Below, in pieces: positions 18,995 to 29,587 of a stretch of 64,000 nt of DNA (the first letter of the stretch is position 1; each line of letters begins with the position of its first letter). The stretch comes from Pseudomonas sichuanensis (GTDB lineage: Bacteria > Pseudomonadota > Gammaproteobacteria > Pseudomonadales > Pseudomonadaceae). Position numbers and translations under genes: made by a program. A model generated the notes under the pieces. It made no database searches. It was not told where the DNA came from and worked only from the letters and a program-made list of their open reading frames with translations. The DNA lies in contig NZ_QKVM01000008.1 in NCBI RefSeq assembly GCF_003231305.1, positions 1 to 64,000 on the forward strand. Direction: 5' to 3'.

Positions 18995-19369
18995 CTACCA
19001 AATCCATACGGCGCCAGCAACCATTAAAACACCCGACACTACTAAAACAATAGTAGAGGCGCGATTGCTGCCTTTCAAAGTATGACCAACACCCACATCC
19101 ATAACTAGGTGTCGAATTCCGGCTACGAGATGATAAATAAATGAAGAGTATACCAACCAGAAACTAACTTTGCCGAAAGGTGAAGAAAAAATCTCCTTGA
19201 CTTCATTAAAACCCTTTTCTGACTCCAACGATTTGCTCAGCATATACAGTATCAGTCCCAGAAAAATAAAGAGCATAATTCCTGAAATCCGGTGCAGAAT
19301 CGATGTAAGCGCCGTGAGAGGAAGCTGAATGGTTCGAATATCAAGATTAACCGGCCGCTTTTTATTCAT
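18995..19369 (-). CDS. sdhC: Solitary succinate dehydrogenase cytochrome b556 subunit SdhC
   Basis: This 124-residue membrane protein has three helices. SILHRISG contains the Ser and Arg of the ubiquinone site, and YHLVAGIRHLVMD contains the heme-ligand His. The start at 19369 follows CTGGAG; an upstream in-frame codon adds six residues. No sdhD, sdhA or sdhB follows, where a normal operon would continue as sdhCDAB. The gene is AT-rich compared with both flanks and abuts the left end of a Tn3-family transposon. It may be an accessory or inhibitor-tolerant copy; function is inferred. Confidence 0.85.
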   Translation of the reverse strand: MNKKRPVNLDIRTIQLPLTALTSILHRISGIMLFIFLGLILYMLSKSLESEKGFNEVKEIFSSPFGKVSFWLVYSSFIYHLVAGIRHLVMDVGVGHTLKGSNRASTIVLVVSGVLMVAGAVWIW

Positions 19370-19439
19370 TTTGACTCCAGTCAACAATTCTAGTGGGGGA
19401 TTTCAGTTTTCGATCTCATTCATCATAGCAGCTGTAACT

Positions 19440-19477
19440 GGGGTTTGGGGAGCAATGGAACAGAAAGTGCACTTAAG
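19440..19477 (+). repeat. Left 38-bp terminal inverted repeat
   Basis: It starts with GGGG at the outer end and finishes with CTTAAG two bases before the resolvase stop codon. It matches the complement of 29522-29559 with a single mismatch (T/C at position 17). Confidence 0.9.
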
Positions 19478-19479
19478 CC

Positions 19480-20409
19480 CTACCAGCGCCGTTCAGAGCC
19501 TTCTTCCCAGGCATCGGCTTCGATAAAGCAGTTGCGCATGTCGGCTTCCTGGCTGATCTCGGTCAGCAAGTCATGCACGGTCTTGTCCAGCTCATCGTCG
19601 CTCCGATACGGAATGGCCAGTTCGTAGTTGCCCGACTCCAGCCGTTTCATACTGTAGGGCTCCAAGCAGTAGCGCTCGATATTTTCCTTGGCCCGTTTCC
19701 GGCCGCGAACGAACTTGCTGTTGTTCACCACCGCCAGGCGCAGCGTGACGGTGGCCACCTGCTCGGCGGCGGGCTCTGCCGGCGACGCGACATTGCGTTG
19801 CTGACCTCGCGGCTGGGCGCTCTTCTGGTGTGCGCCGATCTCAACACCACGATGGCGCAGGTAGCTGTACAGCGTGCTCTTGGAGATGTGTAACTTCTCG
19901 CCGATGGCGCTGACGCTCAGGCGGCCCTCGCGGTACAGCGTCTCGGCCGCCATGGAGGTGGCCTCGGCCTTGGCTGGGAGGCCCTTGGGACGGCCACCGA
20001 TCCGGCCCCGCGCCCGCGCGGCCGACAAACCCGCCTGAGTCCGCTCGCGGATCAGCTCGCGCTCGAACTCGGCCAGCGAGGCAAACAGGTTGAACACCAA
20101 GCGACCTTGGGCGTGGGTGGTGTCGATTGGGTCATTCAGGCTCTGCAAGCCGACCTTGCGCTCTGCCAGCTCGCCGACCAGCTCGACCAGGTGTTTGAGG
20201 GAGCGCCCGAGGCGATCCAGCTTCCAGATCACCACGGTGTCGCCCGCTCGAACATGGGCTAGCAACTTGTCCAACTCCGGCCGGGCGCTTTTCGCGCCGC
20301 TGGCGATGTCTTGATAGATGCGTTCGCACCCGGCCTGTTTCAGGGCATCGACCTGGAGGTCGGCGTTCTGATCCCGAGTGCTCACCCGCGCATAACCGAT
20401 CTTCATCAA
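19480..20409 (-). CDS. tnpR: Serine resolvase with long C-terminal extension
   Basis: This 309-residue serine recombinase has the catalytic N-terminus IGYARVSTRDQN (Ser10 region), with VIWKLDRLGRS and AEFERELIRERT. A Hin-type HTH follows (VSAIGEKLHISKSTLYSYLR). After residue about 195 comes a further ~110-residue extension absent from the classical ~185-residue Tn3 resolvase. It resolves cointegrates at res and often represses tnp promoters. It is divergent from the antitoxin gene, with res probably in the 198-bp gap. Confidence 0.88.
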   Translation of the reverse strand: MMKIGYARVSTRDQNADLQVDALKQAGCERIYQDIASGAKSARPELDKLLAHVRAGDTVVIWKLDRLGRSLKHLVELVGELAERKVGLQSLNDPIDTTHAQGRLVFNLFASLAEFERELIRERTQAGLSAARARGRIGGRPKGLPAKAEATSMAAETLYREGRLSVSAIGEKLHISKSTLYSYLRHRGVEIGAHQKSAQPRGQQRNVASPAEPAAEQVATVTLRLAVVNNSKFVRGRKRAKENIERYCLEPYSMKRLESGNYELAIPYRSDDELDKTVHDLLTEISQEADMRNCFIEADAWEEGSERRW

Positions 20410-20607
20410 AAGTACCGTTTACTCGACTACGTTAGTAATAGTTGAACTTTGATTAAGCGTACCAGTTATTTGAACCGTAGCGCAGGTAGGTTAACCAGCC
20501 GATTCCTGTCCACTTAAAGTTCGGCAAAACGAAGGTTTTTTTGAACCATTGCATAGCCCTTTGTGATTGGCGTATAAACACACAAACACCTACTAGCGGG
20601 GAACGCC
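20410..20607. promoter_or_regulatory. Probable res site and divergent promoters
   Basis: This 198-bp spacer separates the resolvase and antitoxin starts. It is AT-rich with several short inverted motifs (for example TTTGAACC copies), as expected for the three-subsite res region and the overlapping promoters. Subsites cannot be assigned by eye. Confidence 0.5.
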
Positions 20608-20847
20608 ATGAATACGATTCGCTGGAATGTCGCCGTCTCGGCCGACACCGACCAGTCGCTTCGGATGTTTCTGGCCAGCCAGGGCGGTGGCCGGAAAGGC
20701 GACCTGTCGCGCTTCATTGAAGAGGCGGTGCGGGCCCACATCCTGGAACTGACGGCCGAACAGGCCAAGGCCGCTAATGCCCATCTGAGCGAGGCAGAGC
20801 TGACCGAAGCGGTTGACGAAGCGCTCGACTGGGCACGTAAGCGCTGA
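20608..20847 (+). CDS. RHH-type antitoxin of transposon TA pair
   Basis: This 79-residue protein has a ribbon-helix-helix N-terminus (NTIRWNVAVSADTDQSLRMFLAS...GDLSRFIEEAVRAHIL) and an acidic C-terminal helix that would wrap the toxin. It overlaps the PIN toxin by one base. RHH/PIN pairs lying between resolvase and transposase genes are documented for Tn3-family elements. Confidence 0.85.
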   Translation: MNTIRWNVAVSADTDQSLRMFLASQGGGRKGDLSRFIEEAVRAHILELTAEQAKAANAHLSEAELTEAVDEALDWARKR

Positions 20848-21257
20848 TGCGGGTCGTGTTGGATACCAACATCCTGTTCAGCGCACTGATCTCGCCGCAT
20901 GGCGCGCCCGATGCGATCTACCGTGCCTGGCGGGCGGCGCGTTTCGAGGTAGTGACCTCGCGGATGCAGCTCGATGAAATCCGCCGAGCCAGCCGCTACC
21001 CCAAGCTCCAGGCCATCCTTCAGCCCGCCAAAGTGGGAGCCATGATCAATAACCTGCAACGGGCTGTGGTACTGGAGCGTCTGACCATCGAGGTCGAAGC
21101 CGATGATCCGGATGACTCGTTTCTGCTGGCCATGGCCCTGGCAGGCGATGCGGACTACCTGGTGACCGGTGATCGCCGCGCCGGCCTGCTGCAACGCGGG
21201 CACATCGAACGCACGCGGATTGTCATGCCCGCCGTGTTCTGCGCCGAGGTGCTGTGA
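20847..21257 (+). CDS. PIN-domain toxin
   Basis: This 136-residue putative ribonuclease has PIN acidic residues in VVLDTNILFSAL (Asp6), QLDEIRR (Glu), and ADDPDDSFLLAMAL plus LVTGDRR (Asp). It overlaps its antitoxin by one base and tnpA follows 3 bp later. All three may be co-expressed, so the TA module may link cell survival to retention of the transposon. Confidence 0.88.
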   Translation: MRVVLDTNILFSALISPHGAPDAIYRAWRAARFEVVTSRMQLDEIRRASRYPKLQAILQPAKVGAMINNLQRAVVLERLTIEVEADDPDDSFLLAMALAGDADYLVTGDRRAGLLQRGHIERTRIVMPAVFCAEVL

Positions 21258-21260
21258 TCG

Positions 21261-24257
21261 ATGCCGGTCGGTTTTCTGACCCAGGAGCAACGCGACGGTT
21301 TTGGCCGCTATGTCGATGCCCCCAGTCGTGAGGAGCTGGAACGCTACTTCCACCTGAGCGACGACGACCACAAAATCCTCCTACCGCTGCGCGGCGAGCA
21401 CAACCGCCTTGGCTACGCCACCCAACTGACCAGCATCCGCTACCTGGGCACTTTTCCCGACGACTTTTCAGCCGTCCCCCAAGAGGTGCTGCAAGCGCTC
21501 AGTCGCCAGTTAGGCATTACCGATCCAACTTGTATCCTGGCCTATGCCGAAACCCGCCAACGTCAACGTCATGCCGCCGAGATTCAGGAGCGTTACGGCT
21601 ATCGGGTGTTTGCTGATTCCAGCGTCGGCTTTCGACTTGCCCGCTGGCTGTATGCGCTCTGTTGGACAGGGACAGATCGTCCTGGCGAGTTGTTCAATCG
21701 GGCGACGACCTGGTTGCTGACGCACAAGGTTTTACTGCCCGGCGTCACCGTTCTGGAACGGTTCATCGCCCAACTGCGCAGCCGGGTCGAAGAACGCCTC
21801 TGGCTAACCCTTGGCCGCAGTGTGAGCGAGGCGCAACGGCAGCAGCTACAGGACTTGCTGCTGGTCGCCGAAGGCAACCGCAGTTCCCGGCTGGATCAAC
21901 TGCGCTCCGGCCCGGTGATGGTCAGTGGCCCCGCACTGATTCGGGCGCTGCGCCGGCTTGATGACGTGCGCGGCATCGGCATCGCCTTGCCAGCGGCGGC
22001 GCACATCCCGCCCAGCCGTATCGCGGCCCTGGCTCGCTTCGCCAACACCGCCAAGGTCACGGCGATCAACCGGCTGCCGGCGTCGCGGCGGATGGCGACA
22101 CTGGTGGCGTTCGCCCTGTGCCTGGAGGCCACCGCGCACGACGACGCCCTGGAGGTCCTGGAAGCGCTGTTACGCGACCTGTTCAGCAACGCGGAGAAGG
22201 CCGACAAGAAAGCCCGCATGCGCAGCCTGAAAGACCTGGATCGCTCGGCGGCGACGCTCGCCGCCGCGTGCAAGGTCGTGCTGGACAGCTCAATCAGCGA
22301 TGACAACGTGCGCGCCCGGCTGTTCAACGACCTGCCGAGGGCCTCGCTGGAGAAAGCCCTGGAAGATGTCAATGCGCTGATCCGCCCGGTTGACGATGTG
22401 TATTTTCTCGCCCTGGAGGCGCGCTACCGCAGTGTGCGCCGTTTCCTGCCCGACCTGCTCAAGCACATCCGCTTCGGCTTCAGCCCGGCCGGCAAAGGCG
22501 TGGTCGCCGGCCTGGATTGGTTGCAGCTGAACCTGCCCCGCCGGAAACCGGAGGATGACGCGCCGCAGGAGATCGTGGCCAAGGCTTGGCAGAAGCACAT
22601 TACCCGCGAGGATGGCTCCCTCGACATGGGCGCCTATGTGTTCTGCACGCTCGATGCGCTGCGCACGGCCCTGCGCCGGCGCGACGTGTTCGTCTCGCCC
22701 AGTTGGCGCTATGCCGACCCGCGTCTCGGCCTGCTCGACGGTGCCGAATGGCTGGCGGCGCGGCCGATCATCTGCCGCTCGCTGGGCCTGACCATTGACG
22801 CCGGCACCACCTTGGATGCGCTGAGCGCCGAGTTGGATGCGACCTGGCAGGCGGTCGCGGCCCGCCTACCCGACAACCCCGCGATCCAGCTGAGCGAGAA
22901 CGCCGAGGGCAAGACCGAGCTCTCGCTCGGCACACTGGACAAGCTGGAGGAGCCGAACTCGCTGCTGCAACTGCGAGCAGCCGTGGCTGATCTGATGCCG
23001 CGTGTCGATCTGCCGGAAATCCTCTTGGAAATCGCCGCTCGCACCGGCTTCGCCGAGGCCTTCACCCATGTGTCCGAGCGCAATGCGCGGGCCGACAACC
23101 TGGTCACCAGCCTCTGCGCGGTGCTGCTGGGTGGGGCCTGCAACACCGGCCTGGAGCCGCTGATCCGCACCGACAATCAGGCGCTACGCCGCGACCGGCT
23201 GTCCTGGGTCAGCCAGAACTATATCCGTGACGACACGCTGTCAGTGGCAAACGCCATTCTGGTGGGGGCGCAGAGCCAACTGGAGCTGGCCCAGGTCTGG
23301 GGCGGCGGCGAGGTCGCCTCCGCCGATGGCATGCGCTTCGTGGTACCGGTGCGCACCGTGCATGCTGGCCCCAACCCGAAGTATTTCGGCACCGGCCGGG
23401 GCGTCACCTGGTACAACTTGATTTCCGATCAGTTCTCCGGCCTCAACGCCATCACCGTGCCCGGCACCCTGCGCGACAGCCTGGTGCTGCTGGCCGTGGT
23501 GCTGGAACAGCAGACCGAGTTGCAGCCGACGCAGATCATGACCGACACCGGGGCCTACAGCGATGTGGTGTTTGGGCTGTTCCGCCTGCTCGGCTACCAC
23601 TTCAGCCCGCGCCTGGCCGACGTCGGCGGTACCCGTTTCTGGCGCACGCGCCCGGAGGCGGATTACGGCAAACTCAACGGCCTGGCCCGGCAGTCGGTCA
23701 AGCTCGATCTGATCGCCGAGCACTGGGACGACCTGCTACGCCTGGCCGGCTCGCTCAAGCTCGGCCGAGTGCCGGCCACCGGCATCATGCGCACCCTGCA
23801 AACAGGGGATCGTCCCACCCGCCTGGCCCAGGCGCTGGCTGAGTTCGGTCGCATCGAGAAGACCTTGCACACCCTGACCTACATCGACGACGAGTCCAAG
23901 CGCCGCGCCACCCTGACCCAGCTGAACCGGGGCGAAGGCCGCCACAGCCTGGCCCGCGCCGTGTTCCACGGCAAACGCGGCGAGCTGCGCCAGCGCTACC
24001 GCGAAGGCCAGGAGGACCAGCTCGGCGCCCTCGGCCTGGTGGTGAACATCATCGTGCTGTGGAACACCCTCTACATGACGGCGGCCGTAGAACGGCTCAG
24101 GCAGCACGGCTACCCGGTGCTGGAGGAGGATGTCGCGCGGCTCTCGCCACTGATCCACGAGCACATCAACATGCTGGGCCGTTACTCCTTCGCGGTGCCG
24201 GAAGAGGTTACCCGCGGCGAACTGCGGCCGCTGCGCAATCCGGACGACGACCAGTAG
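21261..24257 (+). CDS. tnpA: Tn3-family transposase
   Basis: This 998-residue DDE transposase has an N-terminus (MPVGFLTQEQRDGFGRYV, RYFHLSDDD) typical of the Tn3 subgroup. The C-terminal Tn3 catalytic domain contains IMTDTGAYSDVVFGLFRLLGYHFSPRL and the terminal LGLVVNIIVLWNTLYM...LSPLIHEHINMLGRYSF block. It is full length and intact. It acts on the 38-bp ends described here. Confidence 0.95.
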   Translation: MPVGFLTQEQRDGFGRYVDAPSREELERYFHLSDDDHKILLPLRGEHNRLGYATQLTSIRYLGTFPDDFSAVPQEVLQALSRQLGITDPTCILAYAETRQRQRHAAEIQERYGYRVFADSSVGFRLARWLYALCWTGTDRPGELFNRATTWLLTHKVLLPGVTVLERFIAQLRSRVEERLWLTLGRSVSEAQRQQLQDLLLVAEGNRSSRLDQLRSGPVMVSGPALIRALRRLDDVRGIGIALPAAAHIPPSRIAALARFANTAKVTAINRLPASRRMATLVAFALCLEATAHDDALEVLEALLRDLFSNAEKADKKARMRSLKDLDRSAATLAAACKVVLDSSISDDNVRARLFNDLPRASLEKALEDVNALIRPVDDVYFLALEARYRSVRRFLPDLLKHIRFGFSPAGKGVVAGLDWLQLNLPRRKPEDDAPQEIVAKAWQKHITREDGSLDMGAYVFCTLDALRTALRRRDVFVSPSWRYADPRLGLLDGAEWLAARPIICRSLGLTIDAGTTLDALSAELDATWQAVAARLPDNPAIQLSENAEGKTELSLGTLDKLEEPNSLLQLRAAVADLMPRVDLPEILLEIAARTGFAEAFTHVSERNARADNLVTSLCAVLLGGACNTGLEPLIRTDNQALRRDRLSWVSQNYIRDDTLSVANAILVGAQSQLELAQVWGGGEVASADGMRFVVPVRTVHAGPNPKYFGTGRGVTWYNLISDQFSGLNAITVPGTLRDSLVLLAVVLEQQTELQPTQIMTDTGAYSDVVFGLFRLLGYHFSPRLADVGGTRFWRTRPEADYGKLNGLARQSVKLDLIAEHWDDLLRLAGSLKLGRVPATGIMRTLQTGDRPTRLAQALAEFGRIEKTLHTLTYIDDESKRRATLTQLNRGEGRHSLARAVFHGKRGELRQRYREGQEDQLGALGLVVNIIVLWNTLYMTAAVERLRQHGYPVLEEDVARLSPLIHEHINMLGRYSFAVPEEVTRGELRPLRNPDDDQ

Positions 24258-24394
24258 GTGTAACGGCCTGGGTTCGAAATCGGCCGGGCACCGCACTCGA
24301 TGCCACTTCCAGCTCAGACGGATTGCGACTGACGGAGTCCTCGGGCTCACGCTTTCTGCGACCAGCAAGAGCCACTTTTCCGGTGCAGCGCGAA

Positions 24395-24607
24395 TTAGCC
24401 GTCCTGACGGGTACTGACCTTTTGTGTGCAGGGGTGATCAGGCTCGGATGCCGCCCTCTTATCTGCTCGCGACATGAAACGCTGATAGCACTCCAGGCCA
24501 CAGAAGTGCACGACATACTCGGAACCTTCCGGCGTCAGTGCGGCGTCAAGGGGAATGTCCTTGCAGCATTCGCAGCAGCTGATGGTGGAGGTGTTGTTTG
24601 TGTTCAT
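24395..24607 (-). CDS. DUF3330-type small Cys-rich protein of mer operon
   Basis: This 70-residue protein has paired cysteines (SCCECCK) and [11 protein letters not shown], a zinc- or metal-binding knuckle. The start at 24607 follows GGAGG. It is the last gene of the leftward mer operon. DUF3330 proteins accompany mer genes in several Tn3-family transposons; the function is not established. Confidence 0.75.
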   Translation of the reverse strand: MNTNNTSTISCCECCKDIPLDAALTPEGSEYVVHFCGLECYQRFMSRADKRAASEPDHPCTQKVSTRQDG

Positions 24608-24730
24608 GATGGGGGTTCCTCCATCGTCCAAGAAAACCTAGCAACGCTTTCCCCCCGTGACTGAGCGCCGATCGACCTGCAGCCTCCCTGCCCAACTCGG
24701 CAGTGGTGGTCGCGCCGTGCTCCGAGCGGG

Positions 24731-24967
24731 TCACGGTCGCTTCCGAAAGGCCTGCAATGCCGCTCGCAGGAAGAGGATGAAGAAAACCGCCAGCACGAGC
24801 GTCGCGAGGCTCCACTGCTCGCTGACGAACGCGCCGGCCGCTGTCCCCGAAAGCAGCAATGCCAGCACCGGCAGATGGCAAGGGCAGGTGAGCGCGGCGA
24901 GCACGCCCCAGGTGTAAGCACGCCAGCGGAAGACCTTGCTTGACTCAACGTGATCGGCGTTACGCAT
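24731..24967 (-). CDS. merE: Mercury transport protein MerE
   Basis: This 78-residue protein has two transmembrane helices and the mercury-binding CPCHLPV motif at the cytoplasmic mouth. It overlaps merD by 8 bp. MerE is a broad mercury/methylmercury importer. Confidence 0.9.
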   Translation of the reverse strand: MRNADHVESSKVFRWRAYTWGVLAALTCPCHLPVLALLLSGTAAGAFVSEQWSLATLVLAVFFILFLRAALQAFRKRP

Positions 24968-25322
24968 AGGCAGAACCTTCGCCGGCGCAATGAGTCAGCC
25001 CGGCCAGCTGGGTTGCCACTGCGGCTAAGGCCGCCTGCCGTGCCGTGACTAGCCGGAGCAGGCACTCGACGCAGCCGATCAAGTCGGCGCCATCGTCCGC
25101 ATCGAGCGCCCGGCAGAGCCGTGCCAATTCGTCGAGCCCGATACCAGACTCGAAGGCGGCGCGCACGAAGCGCAGACGCGCCAGGGACCGCTCATCGAAA
25201 ATGCCGTAACCGCTCTCCGTGCGCCGCGCGGGGTGCAGCAAGCCACGCAGCACATAGTCGCGCACCACATGCACGCTGACGCCCGCGTCCTCGGCCAGTC
25301 TGGATATGGTGTAGGCATTCAT
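24960..25322 (-). CDS. merD: Mercuric resistance coregulator MerD
   Basis: This 120-residue MerR-family protein has an N-terminal winged helix ([26 protein letters not shown]). It lacks the three mercury-binding cysteines of MerR in their normal places. It down-regulates the mer promoter after mercury is cleared. The ATG at 25322 touches the stop of the upstream membrane gene. Confidence 0.9.
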   Translation of the reverse strand: MNAYTISRLAEDAGVSVHVVRDYVLRGLLHPARRTESGYGIFDERSLARLRFVRAAFESGIGLDELARLCRALDADDGADLIGCVECLLRLVTARQAALAAVATQLAGLTHCAGEGSAYA

Positions 25323-25738
25323 CACCGACACTCCCGGTCTTCCCCGCAAACTAGGGCGCTCAGATATTTCCTTCCGGCTAGGCGTTCAGGTAGCCAGATG
25401 AGCAATGGCGTAACCCCTAGTGCCAGGAGCAACCACAGCCGGGAGTGATACTCGCCGTTTGGGGCAAACCCATAAGCCAGCAGCGCACCCAGCGCGAGCA
25501 TCAGGAAATACGGCCCGGTGATGTAGCAGTGAAGGCGGCGACAGCGCGCGGCGTTGACCAGGCAGGCGCCGCCCATCACGAGTAGCGCGGCGCTCGCTGC
25601 CAGGAACAACGCAGGGCGTCGATCCGCCAGAACAAGCGCTATGGTCGCCACGACGGCAGGCAGCCCCCATAAGCTGATTACCTGCCAGGTCTTGCGCAGG
25701 CTGTCGCGACTGCCGAGATCGCTTGCCGTGTCGTTCAT
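25322..25738 (-). CDS. Membrane protein between merA and merD
   Basis: This 138-residue protein has about four hydrophobic helices and a Cys pair ([10 protein letters not shown]) plus Cys near the end ([11 protein letters not shown]). It lies between merA and merD in tight coupling. Some Pseudomonas mer operons carry an extra membrane ORF here (called orfY in Tn5041-type elements); I believe this is the same kind but cannot align it. Transport or sensing of mercury is inferred. Confidence 0.6.
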   Translation of the reverse strand: MNDTASDLGSRDSLRKTWQVISLWGLPAVVATIALVLADRRPALFLAASAALLVMGGACLVNAARCRRLHCYITGPYFLMLALGALLAYGFAPNGEYHSRLWLLLALGVTPLLIWLPERLAGRKYLSALVCGEDRECR

Positions 25739-25758
25739 GCTTCAACCTCGCGCGCTCA

Positions 25759-27453
<1,695 letters not shown>

Positions 27454-27885
27454 TCATTTTGGCGGAGTCGGACAGGACGTCGGGGAGCAACGGCGGTGGG
27501 CGGGCGACACGAGATCCCAGATGGACACCCCAAACATGAGGGCCAGGCCGATATAGAGCAGCCAGCCGCTCCGCCAGCCGTGAGCCAGCATCAAATACAC
27601 CGCTATCAGCACCAGGGCCGGGCCGATCAGGCCAGGCGCAGCGCGTCGCCACTGCCGGTGACTGAACCCGCCGAGGGCATTGACGAGCAGGGCCAGCCCG
27701 GCAAATAACGGCAGCAGCGTGGTGATGAACAGGCCTTCCCACTGGCTCAGAAAGCCCAGACCGATCGCGGCCCCCAGACCGGCAAGGGCGGGGAAACACG
27801 AGGCACAGCCTATGGCAGAAATCAGCACGCCAACGGACCCGGCTTTGTCACCGATCCGCGTGAACAAATTGAAAGGGTTTGCCAT
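27454..27885 (-). CDS. merC: Mercury transporter MerC
   Basis: This 143-residue inner-membrane protein has four helices and the mercury-binding IGCASCFP motif in the first. It lies between merP and merA, the Tn21-like position. It gives this operon a different import set from the second one (merF). Confidence 0.92.
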   Translation of the reverse strand: MANPFNLFTRIGDKAGSVGVLISAIGCASCFPALAGLGAAIGLGFLSQWEGLFITTLLPLFAGLALLVNALGGFSHRQWRRAAPGLIGPALVLIAVYLMLAHGWRSGWLLYIGLALMFGVSIWDLVSPAHRRCSPTSCPTPPK

Positions 27886-27897
27886 CGGAATGCCCGC

Positions 27898-28176
27898 CTA
27901 CTGCTTGACGCTGGACGGGTAGCCGGCGTCCTCGGTCGCCTTAGTCAGCGCCTGGACATTGGTCTTGGCATCATCGAAGGTGACGATGGCCTCGCGGTTC
28001 TCATAGCTCACCTCGGCCTTGGTCACGCCCTCGACCTTGGTCAGCGCCTTCTTCACCGTGATCGGGCAAGCGGCGCAGGTCATGCCCGGCACCGCCAGAG
28101 TGACGGTCTGCGTGGCCGCCCAGGCAGGTGCGGCGACTAGGGTGGCGAGGGCGAAGGATGCAAGCAGTTTTTTCAT
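27898..28176 (-). CDS. merP: Periplasmic mercury-binding protein MerP
   Basis: This 92-residue protein has a signal peptide (MKKLLASFALATLVAAPAWA) and a heavy-metal-associated domain with GMTCAACPITV. It hands Hg2+ to MerT. Confidence 0.95.
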   Translation of the reverse strand: MKKLLASFALATLVAAPAWAATQTVTLAVPGMTCAACPITVKKALTKVEGVTKAEVSYENREAIVTFDDAKTNVQALTKATEDAGYPSSVKQ

Positions 28177-28189
28177 GGCGGACTCCTGA

Positions 28190-28540
28190 TCAGTAGAACA
28201 AGGGAAGGATGTAGGGGAAGCCGAGCGCGACCAGCACCAAGGCCGTTACCAGCCCGAACAGCAGCTTGTAGGTGGTGCGTACCTGGGGCACGGCGCAGAC
28301 CTCACCCGGTTTGCAGACTTGAGCCGGGCGGAAAATGCGTCGCCAGGCGAAGAACAGCGCGACTAACGCCGCACCGATGAAGAGCGGGCGGTAAGGTTCC
28401 AGCACGGTCAGGTTGCCGATCCAGGCCCCGCTGAATCCCAGTGCGATCAGAACCAGCGGCCCAAGACAGCAAGTCGAGGCGAGAATCGCCGCAAGCCCCC
28501 CGGCGACAAGAGGGGCGCGCCCGTTTGATGGTTCAGACAT
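28190..28540 (-). CDS. merT: Mercury transporter MerT
   Basis: This 116-residue membrane protein has a vicinal Cys pair in the first helix (STCCLGPLV) and a second pair in the loop (CKPGEVC). The start at 28540 (MSEPSN) follows GAAAGGAGAAATGC, which is better than a longer frame reaching into the operator. Confidence 0.94.
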   Translation of the reverse strand: MSEPSNGRAPLVAGGLAAILASTCCLGPLVLIALGFSGAWIGNLTVLEPYRPLFIGAALVALFFAWRRIFRPAQVCKPGEVCAVPQVRTTYKLLFGLVTALVLVALGFPYILPLFY

Positions 28541-28575
28541 GCATTTCTCCTTTCGAGCATGTGAGCGATGGTTTA

Positions 28576-28606
28576 AGGTTACTTCCGTAGTCAAGTACGG
28601 AGTCAA
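28576..28606 (-). promoter_or_regulatory. MerR-controlled mer promoter/operator
   Basis: On the minus strand, TTGACT (28606-28601) and TAACCT (28581-28576) are separated by 19 bp, the over-long spacer typical of MerR promoters. The spacer holds the dyad CCGTAC...TACGG. It drives merT-P-C-A and, in the opposite sense, lies just ahead of merR. Confidence 0.9.
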
Positions 28607-28611
28607 GCAGT

Positions 28612-29031
28612 ATGGAAAACACTGTGGAAAGCCTGACCATCGGCGCCTTCGCCAAGGCGGCCGGGGTCAACGTGGAAACCATCCGGTTCTATCAACGCAA
28701 GGGGCTGTTGCCCGAACCGGACAAGCCCTACGGCAGCATTCGCCGCTACGGCGAGGCGGACGTGGCCCGGGTGAAATTCGTCAAATCCGCGCAACGACTG
28801 GGCTTCAGCCTCGATGAGGTGGCCGGGCTGTTGCGATTGGATGACGGCGCTCACTGCGACGAAGCGCGCGTGCTCGCCGAGCAGAAGCTCGAGGATGTGC
28901 GGGGGAAACTCGCGGATCTGCGGCGGATCGAGTCGGTGTTGGCGCGGCTGGTTCACGATTGTTGTGCGAGCCACGGGACGGTTTCCTGTCCGCTGATCGT
29001 TTCGCTGCAGGGGGAAAAGGAACTGCGCTGA
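28612..29031 (+). CDS. merR: Mercury-responsive regulator MerR
   Basis: This 139-residue regulator has a winged helix N-terminus ([25 protein letters not shown]), a coiled dimer helix, and the mercury ligands Cys82, Cys117 and Cys126. It is divergent from merT with the shared operator between them. The same protein could act on the second dyad at 29438-29468. Confidence 0.95.
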   Translation: MENTVESLTIGAFAKAAGVNVETIRFYQRKGLLPEPDKPYGSIRRYGEADVARVKFVKSAQRLGFSLDEVAGLLRLDDGAHCDEARVLAEQKLEDVRGKLADLRRIESVLARLVHDCCASHGTVSCPLIVSLQGEKELR

Positions 29032-29100
29032 CTCCGCGCGTTAACCGAGGATTTCCCGATGCGTGAGGCACCTCCGGGGTCGGCTTGCGCTTGGCAAAAC

Positions 29101-29123
29101 AGCGGCGCTCATTGAGCGCCGCT
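29101..29123. terminator. Bidirectional hairpin after merR
   Basis: AGCGGCGCTCA pairs with TGAGCGCCGCT, an 11-bp stem with a one-base loop. It lies between the convergent merR and small exported protein genes. It lacks a strong T run. Confidence 0.5.
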
Positions 29124-29183
29124 GAATGGCCAAAGGAGCACTTGCATAGGCCACAGGTTAGTACTGCATCAGCAGCTCATGTT

Positions 29184-29402
29184 CTACTTTGCAGGCGGAC
29201 AGCCGGGCTGCGCCTCGACCCGGCCAGCCGCCGTGGCCCCCAGTTGCTCAATCTTCTTGGCGGTTTCCGCCACCAAGGCCGCCTCAGCCTTGTCGCGCAT
29301 AGCGGCGATTCGCTCGATTGAACGGTCGCTCCCGCTCTCGGCCCATACGGTGGATGACAGCAGAGTCGCACCAACTATCAGCAGTAGTCTTAGGTATTTC
29401 AT
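29184..29402 (-). CDS. Small exported protein under MerR-type promoter
   Basis: This 72-residue protein has a signal peptide (to about residue 22, ...SSTVWA) and a charged helical mature part with a single Cys in the tail (EAQPGCPPAK). ATG at 29402 follows GAGGAGG. I know no family for it. The promoter directly upstream is a near copy of the mer operator, so the product is probably made in response to mercury and sent to the periplasm. Confidence 0.7.
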   Translation of the reverse strand: MKYLRLLLIVGATLLSSTVWAESGSDRSIERIAAMRDKAEAALVAETAKKIEQLGATAAGRVEAQPGCPPAK

Positions 29403-29437
29403 AACAGCCTCCTCTCGGGTTTTCTACCCACGAGCCG

Positions 29438-29468
29438 ACTCTATCTCCGTAGTTAAGTACGGAATCAA
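29438..29468 (-). promoter_or_regulatory. Second MerR-type promoter
   Basis: On the minus strand, TTGATT (29468-29463) and TAGAGT (29443-29438) are separated by 19 bp containing CCGTAC...TACGG, the mer dyad. It is placed about 36 bp upstream of the small exported protein start. Confidence 0.8.
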
Positions 29469-29521
29469 GGAGAGATGGAGATGAAGGTCCTGGATTATGG
29501 CGCTGAGAGGAAATGGCAGGG

Positions 29522-29559
29522 CTTAAGTGCACTTTCTGTTCCGTTGCTCCCCAAACCCC
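29522..29559 (-). repeat. Right 38-bp terminal inverted repeat
   Basis: This is the complement of the left repeat with one mismatch, ending in CCCC at 29559. It lies 28 bp before the next resolvase start, so it abuts the second Tn3-family module. Confidence 0.9.
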
Positions 29560-29587
29560 GAAACCTGTTTTTGATGGTTATCCGCCT

